From assembly GCF_019734885.1 (NCBI RefSeq), contig NZ_JAAXCM010000049.1:1-64000 (forward strand): a stretch of 64,000 nucleotides of DNA, in the 5' to 3' direction. The position numbers and the translations under genes were made by a program. This DNA comes from Pseudocoprococcus catus (GTDB taxonomy: Bacteria; Bacillota; Clostridia; Lachnospirales; Lachnospiraceae). A model generated the notes under the pieces. It searched no databases. It saw nothing but the letters and a program-made list of their open reading frames with translations, and was not told where the DNA came from. Shown here piece after piece: positions 16,245 through 24,173 of the stretch (position 1 is its first letter; the number at the start of each line of letters is the position of its first letter).

Positions 16245-18386
16245 ATGGAAAAACAAAAGTTGATGGTTGGATACGATCTGTGTACAGACTATTCGCAGAT
16301 CAGTTATTACAATATAGAGAAAGATGAACCGGATTCTGTTGAACTGGACGGACAGGCGGAAATCCCTACCGTGCTCTGCAGGCTGTTTGCCGGTGACGAA
16401 TGGCTGGTGGGGCAGCAGGCAGTGAAAGCGGCACAGGAGGGAAAGGGTGTTCCGGTCAGGAACTTTACGACGCACATCGCCGATGACCCGATGGTGGATG
16501 TAGCCGGTGAACGGATGGAGAAGTCTGGCCTTATCAGCATTTTTCTGACAAAGACGCTTAAGGCGATAGAGAATGTCAGTGCGTCGGCGGAAATAGGCTT
16601 TATAACGATTACCATGGAAGATATTGATCTGGCGGCAGCGGATGCGCTGAAAAGGGCGATTGCATCCATGGGGATGGATGCAAAATTACTGGCATTGGAG
16701 AGCCACCGTCTGAGTTATGAATATTATGCACTGTCACAGCGAAGAGAGCTCTGGACGCATGATGTGGGATTGTTTGAATATGACAGACATGGCCTGAGAT
16801 ATCATCATTTAAGTGTTTCATGGAAACATCATCCGCCGGTAGTGACCGCAGAGACAACGGAGCTGAAACAATATCTGGATGGGCATGAATTGTCAGATCA
16901 GGTACCGCCGGAGATGGACAGAAAATTTCTTGAGGCCATCAAAGAAGTTTCTGCCAGAAGAACGATCTCAACTTATTATCTTATGGGAGAAGGCTTTGCT
17001 GAAGCAGGATCCGGCAAAAGCTGGATGAATCTTTCGTTGAAGCAGCTGTGCGCTATGAAGCGTCATGTCTTTGTAGGTCAGAATCTTTATGCCAGAGGTG
17101 CCTGCTATCACAGTTATGATCAGGGCGCGCTTGGAAAGAAGCCGGGATTTGCAGCAGCCAATGCAGGTTTGTTGACAAAGGATATTTATCTGCGTTCTGT
17201 ACATAAGCATGCGCCCCGGAAACTGGTTCTGGCAGCGTCAGGAACGCCGTGGTATAGTGCTGTTTCGAAAACGGCGATTATTATTGATGACCAGGAACAG
17301 CTGATTATTAGAATGAGAGATCCGCTGACTAATTTTGAACAGACAGAAGTCTTACAGTTGGATGATTTGCCGGAGAGGCCGCCGAAGACGACAAAATTAC
17401 TCATTGAGACATCTTTTCAGTCAGAGACAAGCTGCCGTATTAGGATTACAGATATTGGATTTGGTGAGATTTTTGCGGCAACAGGCAAAGTATGGGAGGA
17501 ACAGTTTGATATCACTGAAGCGGCAGCAGTCCCTTTGCAAGCGGGGAAGGAGTCGGTCATTGAAGCAACGATGCCGTTGGAAGTTTTTCCGTTAGACATG
17601 AAGATGTCAGGGACACGCATCTTTTCACTGGAGGAATTATGTTGGTATCTCTCAAAGAACGTTTATGTTACGACATACGATCTTTTCGATGAGAAAATGT
17701 TTTTCTGGATGGACAAAATTACCGGGAATCATTCTCTGGCATTGGCCATTGCCAATTACAAATCTGCCGGAAAGTCATTGAAGGAGATTGTCCGATTGCT
17801 TTTGAATGCTGTGGATTATCTTGACAATGGTGAGATTGCCAGAATTTATAATAAACTGACGGAGATGGAGAACCAGAATCCGCTGGAACAGATGCGGCTT
17901 GCGGCAGATAATTATAATCGTTATGGTCATTATATGGCAGCACTGAAAAACTATCACCATGTTGTTTATCAGATGTCGCACGATTATGAAGAAGAGATGA
18001 CAAGACAGTTTAAGGCGGACACATGGCATAATATGGGGTTGGCATTTTTGAAGCTGCACAATTTAAAATGTGCGGCGGAATGTATGGAGAATGCGTTTGA
18101 GTTGGTAAAAACACAGGAATTTCTGGCACCGTATATGTATGTGTTGGAATTGATGGGAGATCATGAGAGAATTCTGGCACTGATCCGTCAGGAAGAGATT
18201 ACGCCGGATATCAGTGATGCGATTCTTAACCGGTACAAAGAGGCTGAGAATCAGTGCAGGGACTCAGAGTCCAACAAAAAGGTTCAGACCGGACTGGCAT
18301 TTAGAAACAGCACTTCACCTGAGAAATATAGGGACTTTGTCAGAGATTATCTGGAACAGCAGAAGAAAAATTATGATCTGTCTTAG
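16245..18386 (+). CDS. DUF5716 family Hsp70/actin-fold-like protein with helical-repeat C-terminus
   Basis: 713 residues, AGGAGA site, 12 bases after the DUF5717 stop. The N-terminus VGYDLCTDYSQISYY occupies the place of the Hsp70 phosphate-1 loop (DLGT-N-S), and NLYARGACYHSY recalls the AVA-x-GAA segment of Hsp70. Residues ~325-430 resemble the Hsp70 beta substrate domain (IIIDDQEQLIIRMRD, then IRITDIGFGEIFAATGK). Residues ~500-690 are TPR-like helices (NYNRYGHYMAALKNYHHV; TWHNMGLAFLKLHNLKCAAECM). The usual phosphate-2 DLGGGT motif is replaced by FEYDRHG, so ATP hydrolysis is doubtful. No membrane segments. A chaperone-derived or sensing role with DUF5717 and the esterase is inferred from the fold and the operon only. 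Confidence 0.8.
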   Translation: MEKQKLMVGYDLCTDYSQISYYNIEKDEPDSVELDGQAEIPTVLCRLFAGDEWLVGQQAVKAAQEGKGVPVRNFTTHIADDPMVDVAGERMEKSGLISIFLTKTLKAIENVSASAEIGFITITMEDIDLAAADALKRAIASMGMDAKLLALESHRLSYEYYALSQRRELWTHDVGLFEYDRHGLRYHHLSVSWKHHPPVVTAETTELKQYLDGHELSDQVPPEMDRKFLEAIKEVSARRTISTYYLMGEGFAEAGSGKSWMNLSLKQLCAMKRHVFVGQNLYARGACYHSYDQGALGKKPGFAAANAGLLTKDIYLRSVHKHAPRKLVLAASGTPWYSAVSKTAIIIDDQEQLIIRMRDPLTNFEQTEVLQLDDLPERPPKTTKLLIETSFQSETSCRIRITDIGFGEIFAATGKVWEEQFDITEAAAVPLQAGKESVIEATMPLEVFPLDMKMSGTRIFSLEELCWYLSKNVYVTTYDLFDEKMFFWMDKITGNHSLALAIANYKSAGKSLKEIVRLLLNAVDYLDNGEIARIYNKLTEMENQNPLEQMRLAADNYNRYGHYMAALKNYHHVVYQMSHDYEEEMTRQFKADTWHNMGLAFLKLHNLKCAAECMENAFELVKTQEFLAPYMYVLELMGDHERILALIRQEEITPDISDAILNRYKEAENQCRDSESNKKVQTGLAFRNSTSPEKYRDFVRDYLEQQKKNYDLS

Positions 18387-18451
18387 TCAATATTAGAGCA
18401 GCAGAAGCAGTGCTGCAGGAGATGCAGATCGGATAGAAAGGTTTTATAAAA

Positions 18452-19192
18452 ATGGAAAGACATTATTATACACAATACAGTGAAAATCTTCAAAGAGAGA
18501 TGCATGTACTGGTTTATGGCTATACGGGGGTACCGATTATTGTATTCCCGTGTCAGGACAGTATGTGTGATAATTTTGAGAATTTCGGCATGATCGATGT
18601 GCTTCAGGATTATATTGATGGTGGAAAAATTCAGCTCTTTTCCGTTGATACGGTGGATAAGGAGAGCTGGTCCGACATATGGGGCGATAAGGGCTATCGT
18701 GCCTGGATGCAGGAATGCTATTATCATTATATCGTAGATGAAGTCCTTCCGATGGTACATGAGATCAACGGTACGGGACAGTTGCCGCTGACACTGGGCT
18801 GCAGCCTGGGCGCAACCCACGCAGCCATTGTATTCTTCAGAAGACCGGATCTGTTCGGCGGTGTGCTTGGTATGTCCGGCTGTTATGATGCCACTTATTT
18901 TACAGATGGTTGGTGCGATGAGAATCTGTACAATAATTCTCCGGTTCATTTTCTGGAGAACATGGCTTCAGATCATCCATATATTCAGTTGTATAATGAG
19001 AGGAAAATCATTCTCTGTGTAGGACAGGGCAACTGGGAGAGTGAGGGAATCCGTACAACGGGTCAGATGTCAGATATCTTCTACAGAAAAGGTATCCATG
19101 GATGGACAGATTTCTGGGGATATGATGTGGATCATGACTGGCCATGGTGGAAAAAGCAGATTCGCTATTTCCTGCCGTTTCTTGTTGATTAA
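18452..19192 (+). CDS. Esterase-family alpha/beta hydrolase
   Basis: 246 residues, AAAGG site, 65 bases after the DUF5716 gene without a terminator between. It matches the Fes/esterase-D-like putative esterase family: an early VPIIVFPCQDS strand, DTVDKESWSD, then LTLGCSLGATHAA with nucleophile Ser in GCSLG, an aspartate in the LCVGQG region, and DVDHDWPWW with the catalytic His. No signal peptide, so cytoplasmic. Relatives hydrolyse acyl or siderophore esters; the substrate is unknown. Its conserved position at the end of this operon suggests it acts with the two large proteins. A strong terminator follows. Confidence 0.85.
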   Translation: MERHYYTQYSENLQREMHVLVYGYTGVPIIVFPCQDSMCDNFENFGMIDVLQDYIDGGKIQLFSVDTVDKESWSDIWGDKGYRAWMQECYYHYIVDEVLPMVHEINGTGQLPLTLGCSLGATHAAIVFFRRPDLFGGVLGMSGCYDATYFTDGWCDENLYNNSPVHFLENMASDHPYIQLYNERKIILCVGQGNWESEGIRTTGQMSDIFYRKGIHGWTDFWGYDVDHDWPWWKKQIRYFLPFLVD

Positions 19193-19211
19193 TAACATCC
19201 TTATAAGACGC

Positions 19212-19256
19212 AAAAGCTCCGGCTTTTCTTTTAATTAAGAAAGGCCGGAGCTTTTT
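19212..19256 (+). terminator. Terminator of the DUF5717 operon
   Basis: A 12-bp stem AAAAGCTCCGGC/GCCGGAGCTTTT, extended by inner pairing, ending in TTTTT. Confidence 0.92.
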
Positions 19257-19544
19257 GCAGTGTTATTCCAACAATTTAACATAGAAAAAACAAACTGTCA
19301 ATTCAAAAGTTAAAACTTTTGAAGTAAAAAAATAAGTTAAAAATTTGTGCACTTTTATGCGAAAACAACCGTTGACTTTTAGGAGATAGAGGCATATTAT
19401 AAGTGTAACAGCTGTTGAAACAAAAGCGATAAACTTTCAAAACAACAATCGAACAAAAAAGTCATATCAGCAGCAATAAATTTTCAACTTTGTTGTTGCA
19501 AAAGTCAAAAAACGGGAATAACATAGTAGAAAGGAGCTTTTATT
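19257..19544. promoter_or_regulatory. Promoter and repeat-rich leader of the sorE-like/PTS operon
   Basis: TTGACT (19372-19377), 17 bases, TATTAT (19395-19400). The sequence on both sides is A+T-rich with recurring blocks such as AAACTTTC, AAAACAACA and CAACTTTGTTGTTGC, in a style typical of DeoR-family operators, and a DeoR regulator is encoded in the operon. No riboswitch is recognised. Confidence 0.65.
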
Positions 19545-20816
19545 ATGAAGGCAAGAGGCGTAAGATTACACGCAGCAAATGATTTGAGACTGGAGGAGTT
19601 TGAACTTCCTGAGATTACAGATGATGAGATCCTTGTAAAGGTTGTTTCAGACAGCATTTGTATGTCAACTTACAAATGTGCGATTCTGGGAACAGAGCAC
19701 AAGAGAGTACATGAGGATGTTGCAGAGCATCCGGCCATTATGGGACATGAATTTGCAGGTGATATTGTAAAGGTAGGTAAGAACCATCAGGATCAGTTCA
19801 AACCAGGCATGAAATTTACACTTCAGCCGGCTCTGAACTACAAAGGAACAATGTGGAGCCCTGGCTACTCCTATGAATTCTTTGGCGGAGATACAACTTA
19901 CTGTGTGATCCCTGCTGAGGTTATGGAACTGGGATGTCTGTTGGAGTACAAAGGCCGTGCTTACTATGAGGCTTCCCTGGCAGAACCGATGTCCTGCAGT
20001 ATTGGTGCTTTCCATGCAGCTTATCATACACAGATGGGCGTTTATACACATGAGATGGGCATCAAGAAAAACGGAAAGCTGGCCATTATGGCGGGTGCGG
20101 GTCCTATGGGACTTGGTGCACTGACCTATGCGCTGCATCGTGATGTACGACCTTCCATGGTTGTTGTTACAGATCTGAATCAGGATCGTCTGGATCGTGC
20201 AGAAGAGCTGTTTCCTGTTGAGACATATAAGAAGGAAGGTATCGAACTTCATTTTGTAAACACAGGCAAATTCGAAGATCCTGTTGCAGAACTGATCAGA
20301 ATCTCCGGTGGTACAGGCTACGATGATGTTTTTTGCTATGCACCGGTTGCTGCAGTTGTGAAACAGTCCAGTGACATTCTTGGCAGAGATGGCTGTCTGA
20401 ACTTTTTTGCAGGACCAACTGACAAGAACTTCAGTGCAACCATGAATTTCTACGATGTTCATTATAATTCAACACATGTTATGGGGACAACAGGCGGTAA
20501 TACAGCAGATATGATTGAGTCCCTTGAACTGACAGCAGCAAAACGCATTAATCCGGCAGTTATGGTCACACATATCGGTGGTCTTGATGCAGCTGCAGAG
20601 ACAACATTGAATCTTCCGAAGATTCCGGGCGGCAAGAAGCTGATCTATACACATTTGTCCATGCCTTTAACCGCACTGGATGAATTGCGTAAGGCGGCAG
20701 AAGAGAGAAATGATGACCGCTATGCAGCACTGGCAGATATTGTGGAGTCTCATCAGGGATTATGGTGTCCTGAAGCTGAAGAATATTTACTTGCAAACTT
20801 TATTACAGAAGAATAG
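19545..20816 (+). CDS. Zinc-type medium-chain dehydrogenase, SorE/YggP-like (sugar-phosphate reductase)
   Basis: 423 residues, GAAAGGAG site. Zinc-dependent alcohol dehydrogenase fold: SDSICMSTYKCAI holds the Cys ligand, IMGHEFAGDIVKVG the His-Glu ligands, and IMAGAGPMGLGALTYALH the NAD(P) Rossmann loop. It is longer than ordinary MDRs, as are L-sorbose-1-phosphate reductase SorE and E. coli YggP, whose gene lies beside the cryptic mannitol PTS genes cmtAB. Here too it is paired with a mannitol-type PTS, so the likely job is oxidation or reduction of the C-2/C-5 position of an imported hexitol or ketose phosphate. The exact substrate cannot be read from sequence. Confidence 0.85.
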   Translation: MKARGVRLHAANDLRLEEFELPEITDDEILVKVVSDSICMSTYKCAILGTEHKRVHEDVAEHPAIMGHEFAGDIVKVGKNHQDQFKPGMKFTLQPALNYKGTMWSPGYSYEFFGGDTTYCVIPAEVMELGCLLEYKGRAYYEASLAEPMSCSIGAFHAAYHTQMGVYTHEMGIKKNGKLAIMAGAGPMGLGALTYALHRDVRPSMVVVTDLNQDRLDRAEELFPVETYKKEGIELHFVNTGKFEDPVAELIRISGGTGYDDVFCYAPVAAVVKQSSDILGRDGCLNFFAGPTDKNFSATMNFYDVHYNSTHVMGTTGGNTADMIESLELTAAKRINPAVMVTHIGGLDAAAETTLNLPKIPGGKKLIYTHLSMPLTALDELRKAAEERNDDRYAALADIVESHQGLWCPEAEEYLLANFITEE

Positions 20817-20876
20817 AAACCGTCAGAATGCTCTGATTCCGTCAGGATAACAGGATTTTGACGGGGAGGAGCGACA

Positions 20877-21638
20877 ATGGATGCAATGGAAATACGCAGA
20901 AATGCGATTGTGGAACTGGTAAATAAGTATGGAACAGTGAGTTTTTCACAGATTAAGGAACAGTTTTCGAATGTGTCTGAGATGACATTGCGTACAGATC
21001 TGAAGGCCTTGGATGAGGCAAAGGAAATTGTCAGGATCCATGGCGGAGCCAAGTCTGTACAGCTGGTAATCGGAACGGATGATTATCTCACAAGACGTGC
21101 CGTGCGCAATATACAGGCGAAGCAGGAGATTGCGAGAAAAGCTTTGAAGCTTATTCAGCCGGATACGGCGATATTCATGGATTCCGGAAGTACTACAACA
21201 GAGTTGGCAAAGATTTTTCCGGATCAGTCCAATCTGATCTATACAACAGGTCTTTCCTGTGCCACTGAGCTGGCGAATCTGACGAAGCCGGTCATTATGC
21301 TACCGGGTGGTCAGCTGAACCGTTATAGTATCAGTGTATATGGCATTTCAGCCATTCGTGAACTGGAACAGGTTAATTTTCATCAGACGTTTCTTGGGGT
21401 GACGGGCTATTCGATGAAAGCAGGTTTTACCTGCGGCAACAATGAAGAGGCGATGTTAAAAAGGACAGCAATTGAACAGGCAGAACAGGTGGTGGTTCTG
21501 ATGGATGCTTCCAAAACTGATATTAAGAGTACCTATACAATTTGTGGATTGGCAGATGTGGATATTATTATATCTGATGGCAATCTGCCGAAGGAATTCC
21601 TGTTGGCGTGTGAAACGCACCATATTACTGTTTATTAA
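20877..21638 (+). CDS. DeoR/GlpR-family transcriptional regulator
   Basis: 253 residues with a GGGGAGGAG site. N-terminal wHTH of the DeoR type (RRNAIVELVNKYGTVSFSQIKEQF, then SEMTLRTDLKALDEAKEIVRIHGGAK). The C-terminal DeoRC sensor carries FMDSGSTTTELAKIF and TTGLSCATELA, the sugar-phosphate-binding loops of the family, and ends with a KTDIKSTYTIC segment. It lies between the dehydrogenase and PTS genes of one operon and is the likely repressor of it, with a phosphorylated sugar as inducer. Confidence 0.93.
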   Translation: MDAMEIRRNAIVELVNKYGTVSFSQIKEQFSNVSEMTLRTDLKALDEAKEIVRIHGGAKSVQLVIGTDDYLTRRAVRNIQAKQEIARKALKLIQPDTAIFMDSGSTTTELAKIFPDQSNLIYTTGLSCATELANLTKPVIMLPGGQLNRYSISVYGISAIRELEQVNFHQTFLGVTGYSMKAGFTCGNNEEAMLKRTAIEQAEQVVVLMDASKTDIKSTYTICGLADVDIIISDGNLPKEFLLACETHHITVY

Positions 21639-21700
21639 TCGCTGAGAGCGTGTATATTTCCCATTGCGGCGCCGTATAAGACGTTATGGGGAGGTATATC

Positions 21701-23587
21701 GTGAAAAATAAAGTACAGCAGTTTGGTAAGTTTTTGTCGGGAATGGTCATGCCGAATATCGGTGCTTTGATCGCATTTGGTTTCCTGGCAGCATTATTTA
21801 TTGATACCGGATGGATACCAAATGAAAAGTTAAACAGTATGGTATCACCGATGCTCACCTATTTAATTCCGATGCTGATCGCATCTACCGGTGGTAAGAT
21901 GGTTGGCGGCGACAGAGGTCGTGTGGTTGGTGCCATTGCTGTCATTGGTGCCATTATGAGTGATACATCCATCACTATGCTGATGGCGGCCATGGTCATT
22001 GGACCATTGGGCGGCTTCTGTATCAAGAAGTTCGATGAGGTGATGGATGGCCATATGCCGGCGGGCTTTGAAATGCTGATCAACAATTTCTCAGCAGGTA
22101 TCATCGGCATGCTGCTTGCGATTCTGGGCTACACCGTTGTAGGTCCGGTCATGAGCGCAATTCTGGTAGTGCTTGCTGCAGGCGTCAATATTCTTATTGT
22201 ACATGGCCTTCTGCCGTTGGTTGCTATTTTTATTGAGCCGGCAAAAGTCCTGTTCTTAAATAATGCCATTAATCATGGTATTTTCACGCCGCTGGCAACA
22301 GCTCAGGCGGCGGAGACCGGCAAGTCGATCATGTACATGCTGGAGCCGAATCCGGGTCCGGGCCTTGGTGTATTACTGGCGTATATGTTCTTCTGTAAAG
22401 ATATGAAGACCAAGCAGTCTGCACCAGGAGCAATCATCATCCATGTGCTGGGTGGTATCCATGAAATTTATTTTCCGTATATTTTGATGAATCCGCTGGT
22501 GATCATTGCACCGATTATTGGCAATATGGTTTCTATCTTCTGGTTCAATATGATGGATTGTGGCCTTGTGGGACCGGCATCTCCGGGTTCCCTCATCGCT
22601 TATCTGATGATGACACCGGGTTCTGATATATGGAAAGTACTGGTGGGTGTGGCAATTGCGACAGGTATTTCATTTGCAGTTGCATCACCGATTGTCAAGA
22701 TGGCAGGCGGAAAGAACAGTCTGGAAGCCGCACAGGCTGAGACGGCAGCCATGAAAGCGGAAGCAAAAGGGCAGACTGTACAGACTGAGATTAAAGATGC
22801 ATCTCAGATCAAAAAGATCATCTTTGCGTGTGATGCGGGAATGGGCTCATCTGCCATGGGAGCAACGAAATTCAGAAATCGTCTCAAAGAAGTATGTCCT
22901 CAAATTCACGTAAGCAATACTTCAGTGGATAATATTCCATCCGATTGTGATGTTGCCGTTGTTCAGACCACGTTGGCAGAGCGTGCCGGAAAATCCGCAC
23001 CGCAGGCGCAGCTTGTGACCATCGGCAATTTCCTGGCAGACCCGGCACTGGATGCACTTTATGAACAGTTATGTCATGCCGGCAGTGAGAGCGAAAAAGC
23101 AGAAACGGCATCAGATGTTCCTGCCGCAGCAGCGGAAAATGAGACTGGGGCAGCAGAAACGGATAAGCCGCAGATTATTATTAAGCAGGGAATCCGTTTG
23201 AATCAGAAGCCGGTTTCTAAAGAAGAAGCCATTCGGGCAGCAGGGGAACTGCTGGCAGAGCTTGGTTATGTAGATGAAACTTATGTGGATGCCATGCAGG
23301 AGCGTGAAAAACTGGTAACAACTTATATGGGTATGGGTGTTGCTATTCCGCATGGTACCAGTCAGGCTAAGGAGAAGGTTAAGAAGACTGGTATTGTATT
23401 TCTGCAGTATCCTGAAGGCGTGGATTTCGGTGATGAGAAGGCAGAACTTGTATTTGGTATTGCCGGAATCGGTGATGAACATCTGGAACTTTTATCCAAG
23501 ATCTGTAAGGTTCTGGAAGATGAAGAAGTTCTTGAGAAAATGAAGAAAACTTCAGATCTGGAATGGGTAATGGAGCAGCTTTCTTAG
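21701..23587 (+). CDS. mtlA: Mannitol-family PTS transporter, fused EIICBA
   Basis: 628 residues. I choose GTG at 21701 because GGGGAGG lies six bases upstream and the protein then begins MKNKVQQFGKFLSGMVMPNI, as MtlA does; the ATG at 21686 overlaps that site. Residues ~15-340 are the IIC membrane domain with about eight hydrophobic segments. The IIB domain has active-site Cys377 in IIFACDAGMGSSAMG. After an Ala/Glu linker comes IIA with phosphorylatable His551 in VAIPHGT. It imports and phosphorylates a hexitol such as mannitol. No mannitol-1-phosphate 5-dehydrogenase is nearby; the operon instead has a SorE/YggP-like enzyme, so the substrate may not be mannitol. Confidence 0.9.
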   Translation: MKNKVQQFGKFLSGMVMPNIGALIAFGFLAALFIDTGWIPNEKLNSMVSPMLTYLIPMLIASTGGKMVGGDRGRVVGAIAVIGAIMSDTSITMLMAAMVIGPLGGFCIKKFDEVMDGHMPAGFEMLINNFSAGIIGMLLAILGYTVVGPVMSAILVVLAAGVNILIVHGLLPLVAIFIEPAKVLFLNNAINHGIFTPLATAQAAETGKSIMYMLEPNPGPGLGVLLAYMFFCKDMKTKQSAPGAIIIHVLGGIHEIYFPYILMNPLVIIAPIIGNMVSIFWFNMMDCGLVGPASPGSLIAYLMMTPGSDIWKVLVGVAIATGISFAVASPIVKMAGGKNSLEAAQAETAAMKAEAKGQTVQTEIKDASQIKKIIFACDAGMGSSAMGATKFRNRLKEVCPQIHVSNTSVDNIPSDCDVAVVQTTLAERAGKSAPQAQLVTIGNFLADPALDALYEQLCHAGSESEKAETASDVPAAAAENETGAAETDKPQIIIKQGIRLNQKPVSKEEAIRAAGELLAELGYVDETYVDAMQEREKLVTTYMGMGVAIPHGTSQAKEKVKKTGIVFLQYPEGVDFGDEKAELVFGIAGIGDEHLELLSKICKVLEDEEVLEKMKKTSDLEWVMEQLS

Positions 23588-23642
23588 GTGTCAGATGACT
23601 GAGATCGGGAAGGTAGATGAATATTTATATTATATAGGGAAG

Positions 23643-23681
23643 AAAAAAGCGGCTGTGCGGATGAGGTACAGCCGCTTTTTT
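23643..23681 (+). terminator. Terminator of the PTS operon
   Basis: A perfect 14-bp stem AAAAAAGCGGCTGT/ACAGCCGCTTTTTT. Confidence 0.93.
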
Positions 23682-23727
23682 CAGACAGAAAGAATGTGTC
23701 AGGCGCATGGTTTGTTGATATTCGTGC

Positions 23728-23756
23728 TTGACAAATTTTCGCGGTAATTATAATAT
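23728..23756 (+). promoter_or_regulatory. Promoter of the T-box-valS unit
   Basis: TTGACA at 23728-23733 with TATAAT at 23749 (15-base spacing) or TAATAT at 23751 (17-base spacing). Confidence 0.75.
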
Positions 23757-23769
23757 AGAGAATAGAAAA

Positions 23770-24096
23770 TGTGGTGAGAAAGAGGAGTAGATACAGGATC
23801 TCTTCAGAGAGAGCGGTTTGGCAGCTGGAAGACCGCTTAGAGCAATGTGTATCGAAGGTAGCTTTTGAACAGGATGGCTGAACAGGAACAGGCGGCGAAG
23901 CGTTGACGACCGGTTTTAGTAGGCTGTAACGGGTGGCTCCGTTAAAGGCTCTGAAGGCATATGGAAGTGCCATGCATCAGACAGCGGATAGTTTGCTGTG
24001 TGCATCGAAGTGATGACGGATGTGTGTCATTGGAATATGTGAATAAAGGTGGTACCGCGAGCTCTCGCCCTTTTTGGATGTGAGGGCTCTTTTTTT
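23770..24096 (+). ncRNA. T-box leader controlling valS
   Basis: The T-box core AAAGGTGGTACCGCGA is at 24045-24060, followed by a hairpin ending in seven T (24082-24088). Upstream is a Stem I with a GA-rich K-turn segment and an AGAGAG/GGCAGCTGGAAGACCG region. I propose the specifier codon GTA (Val) at 23858-23860, followed by a purine as usual. The tRNA-pairing base of TGGN is U, matching discriminator A of tRNA-Val(UAC) at 631-703. Uncharged tRNA-Val should stabilise the antiterminator and raise valS expression. Confidence 0.92.
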
Positions 24097-24173
24097 ACGC
24101 GAATAATGAGTCAAAGCCCATGATTGCATGTGGCCTTGCAGTCACTTTACAAAGAAGACAGGAGATTAAAATT

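Noticed and set aside
19665-20462. 265-codon minus-strand ORF within the dehydrogenase gene
   Set aside because: Antisense to an intact conserved enzyme; Cys/His-rich low-quality translation typical of an opposite-strand frame.
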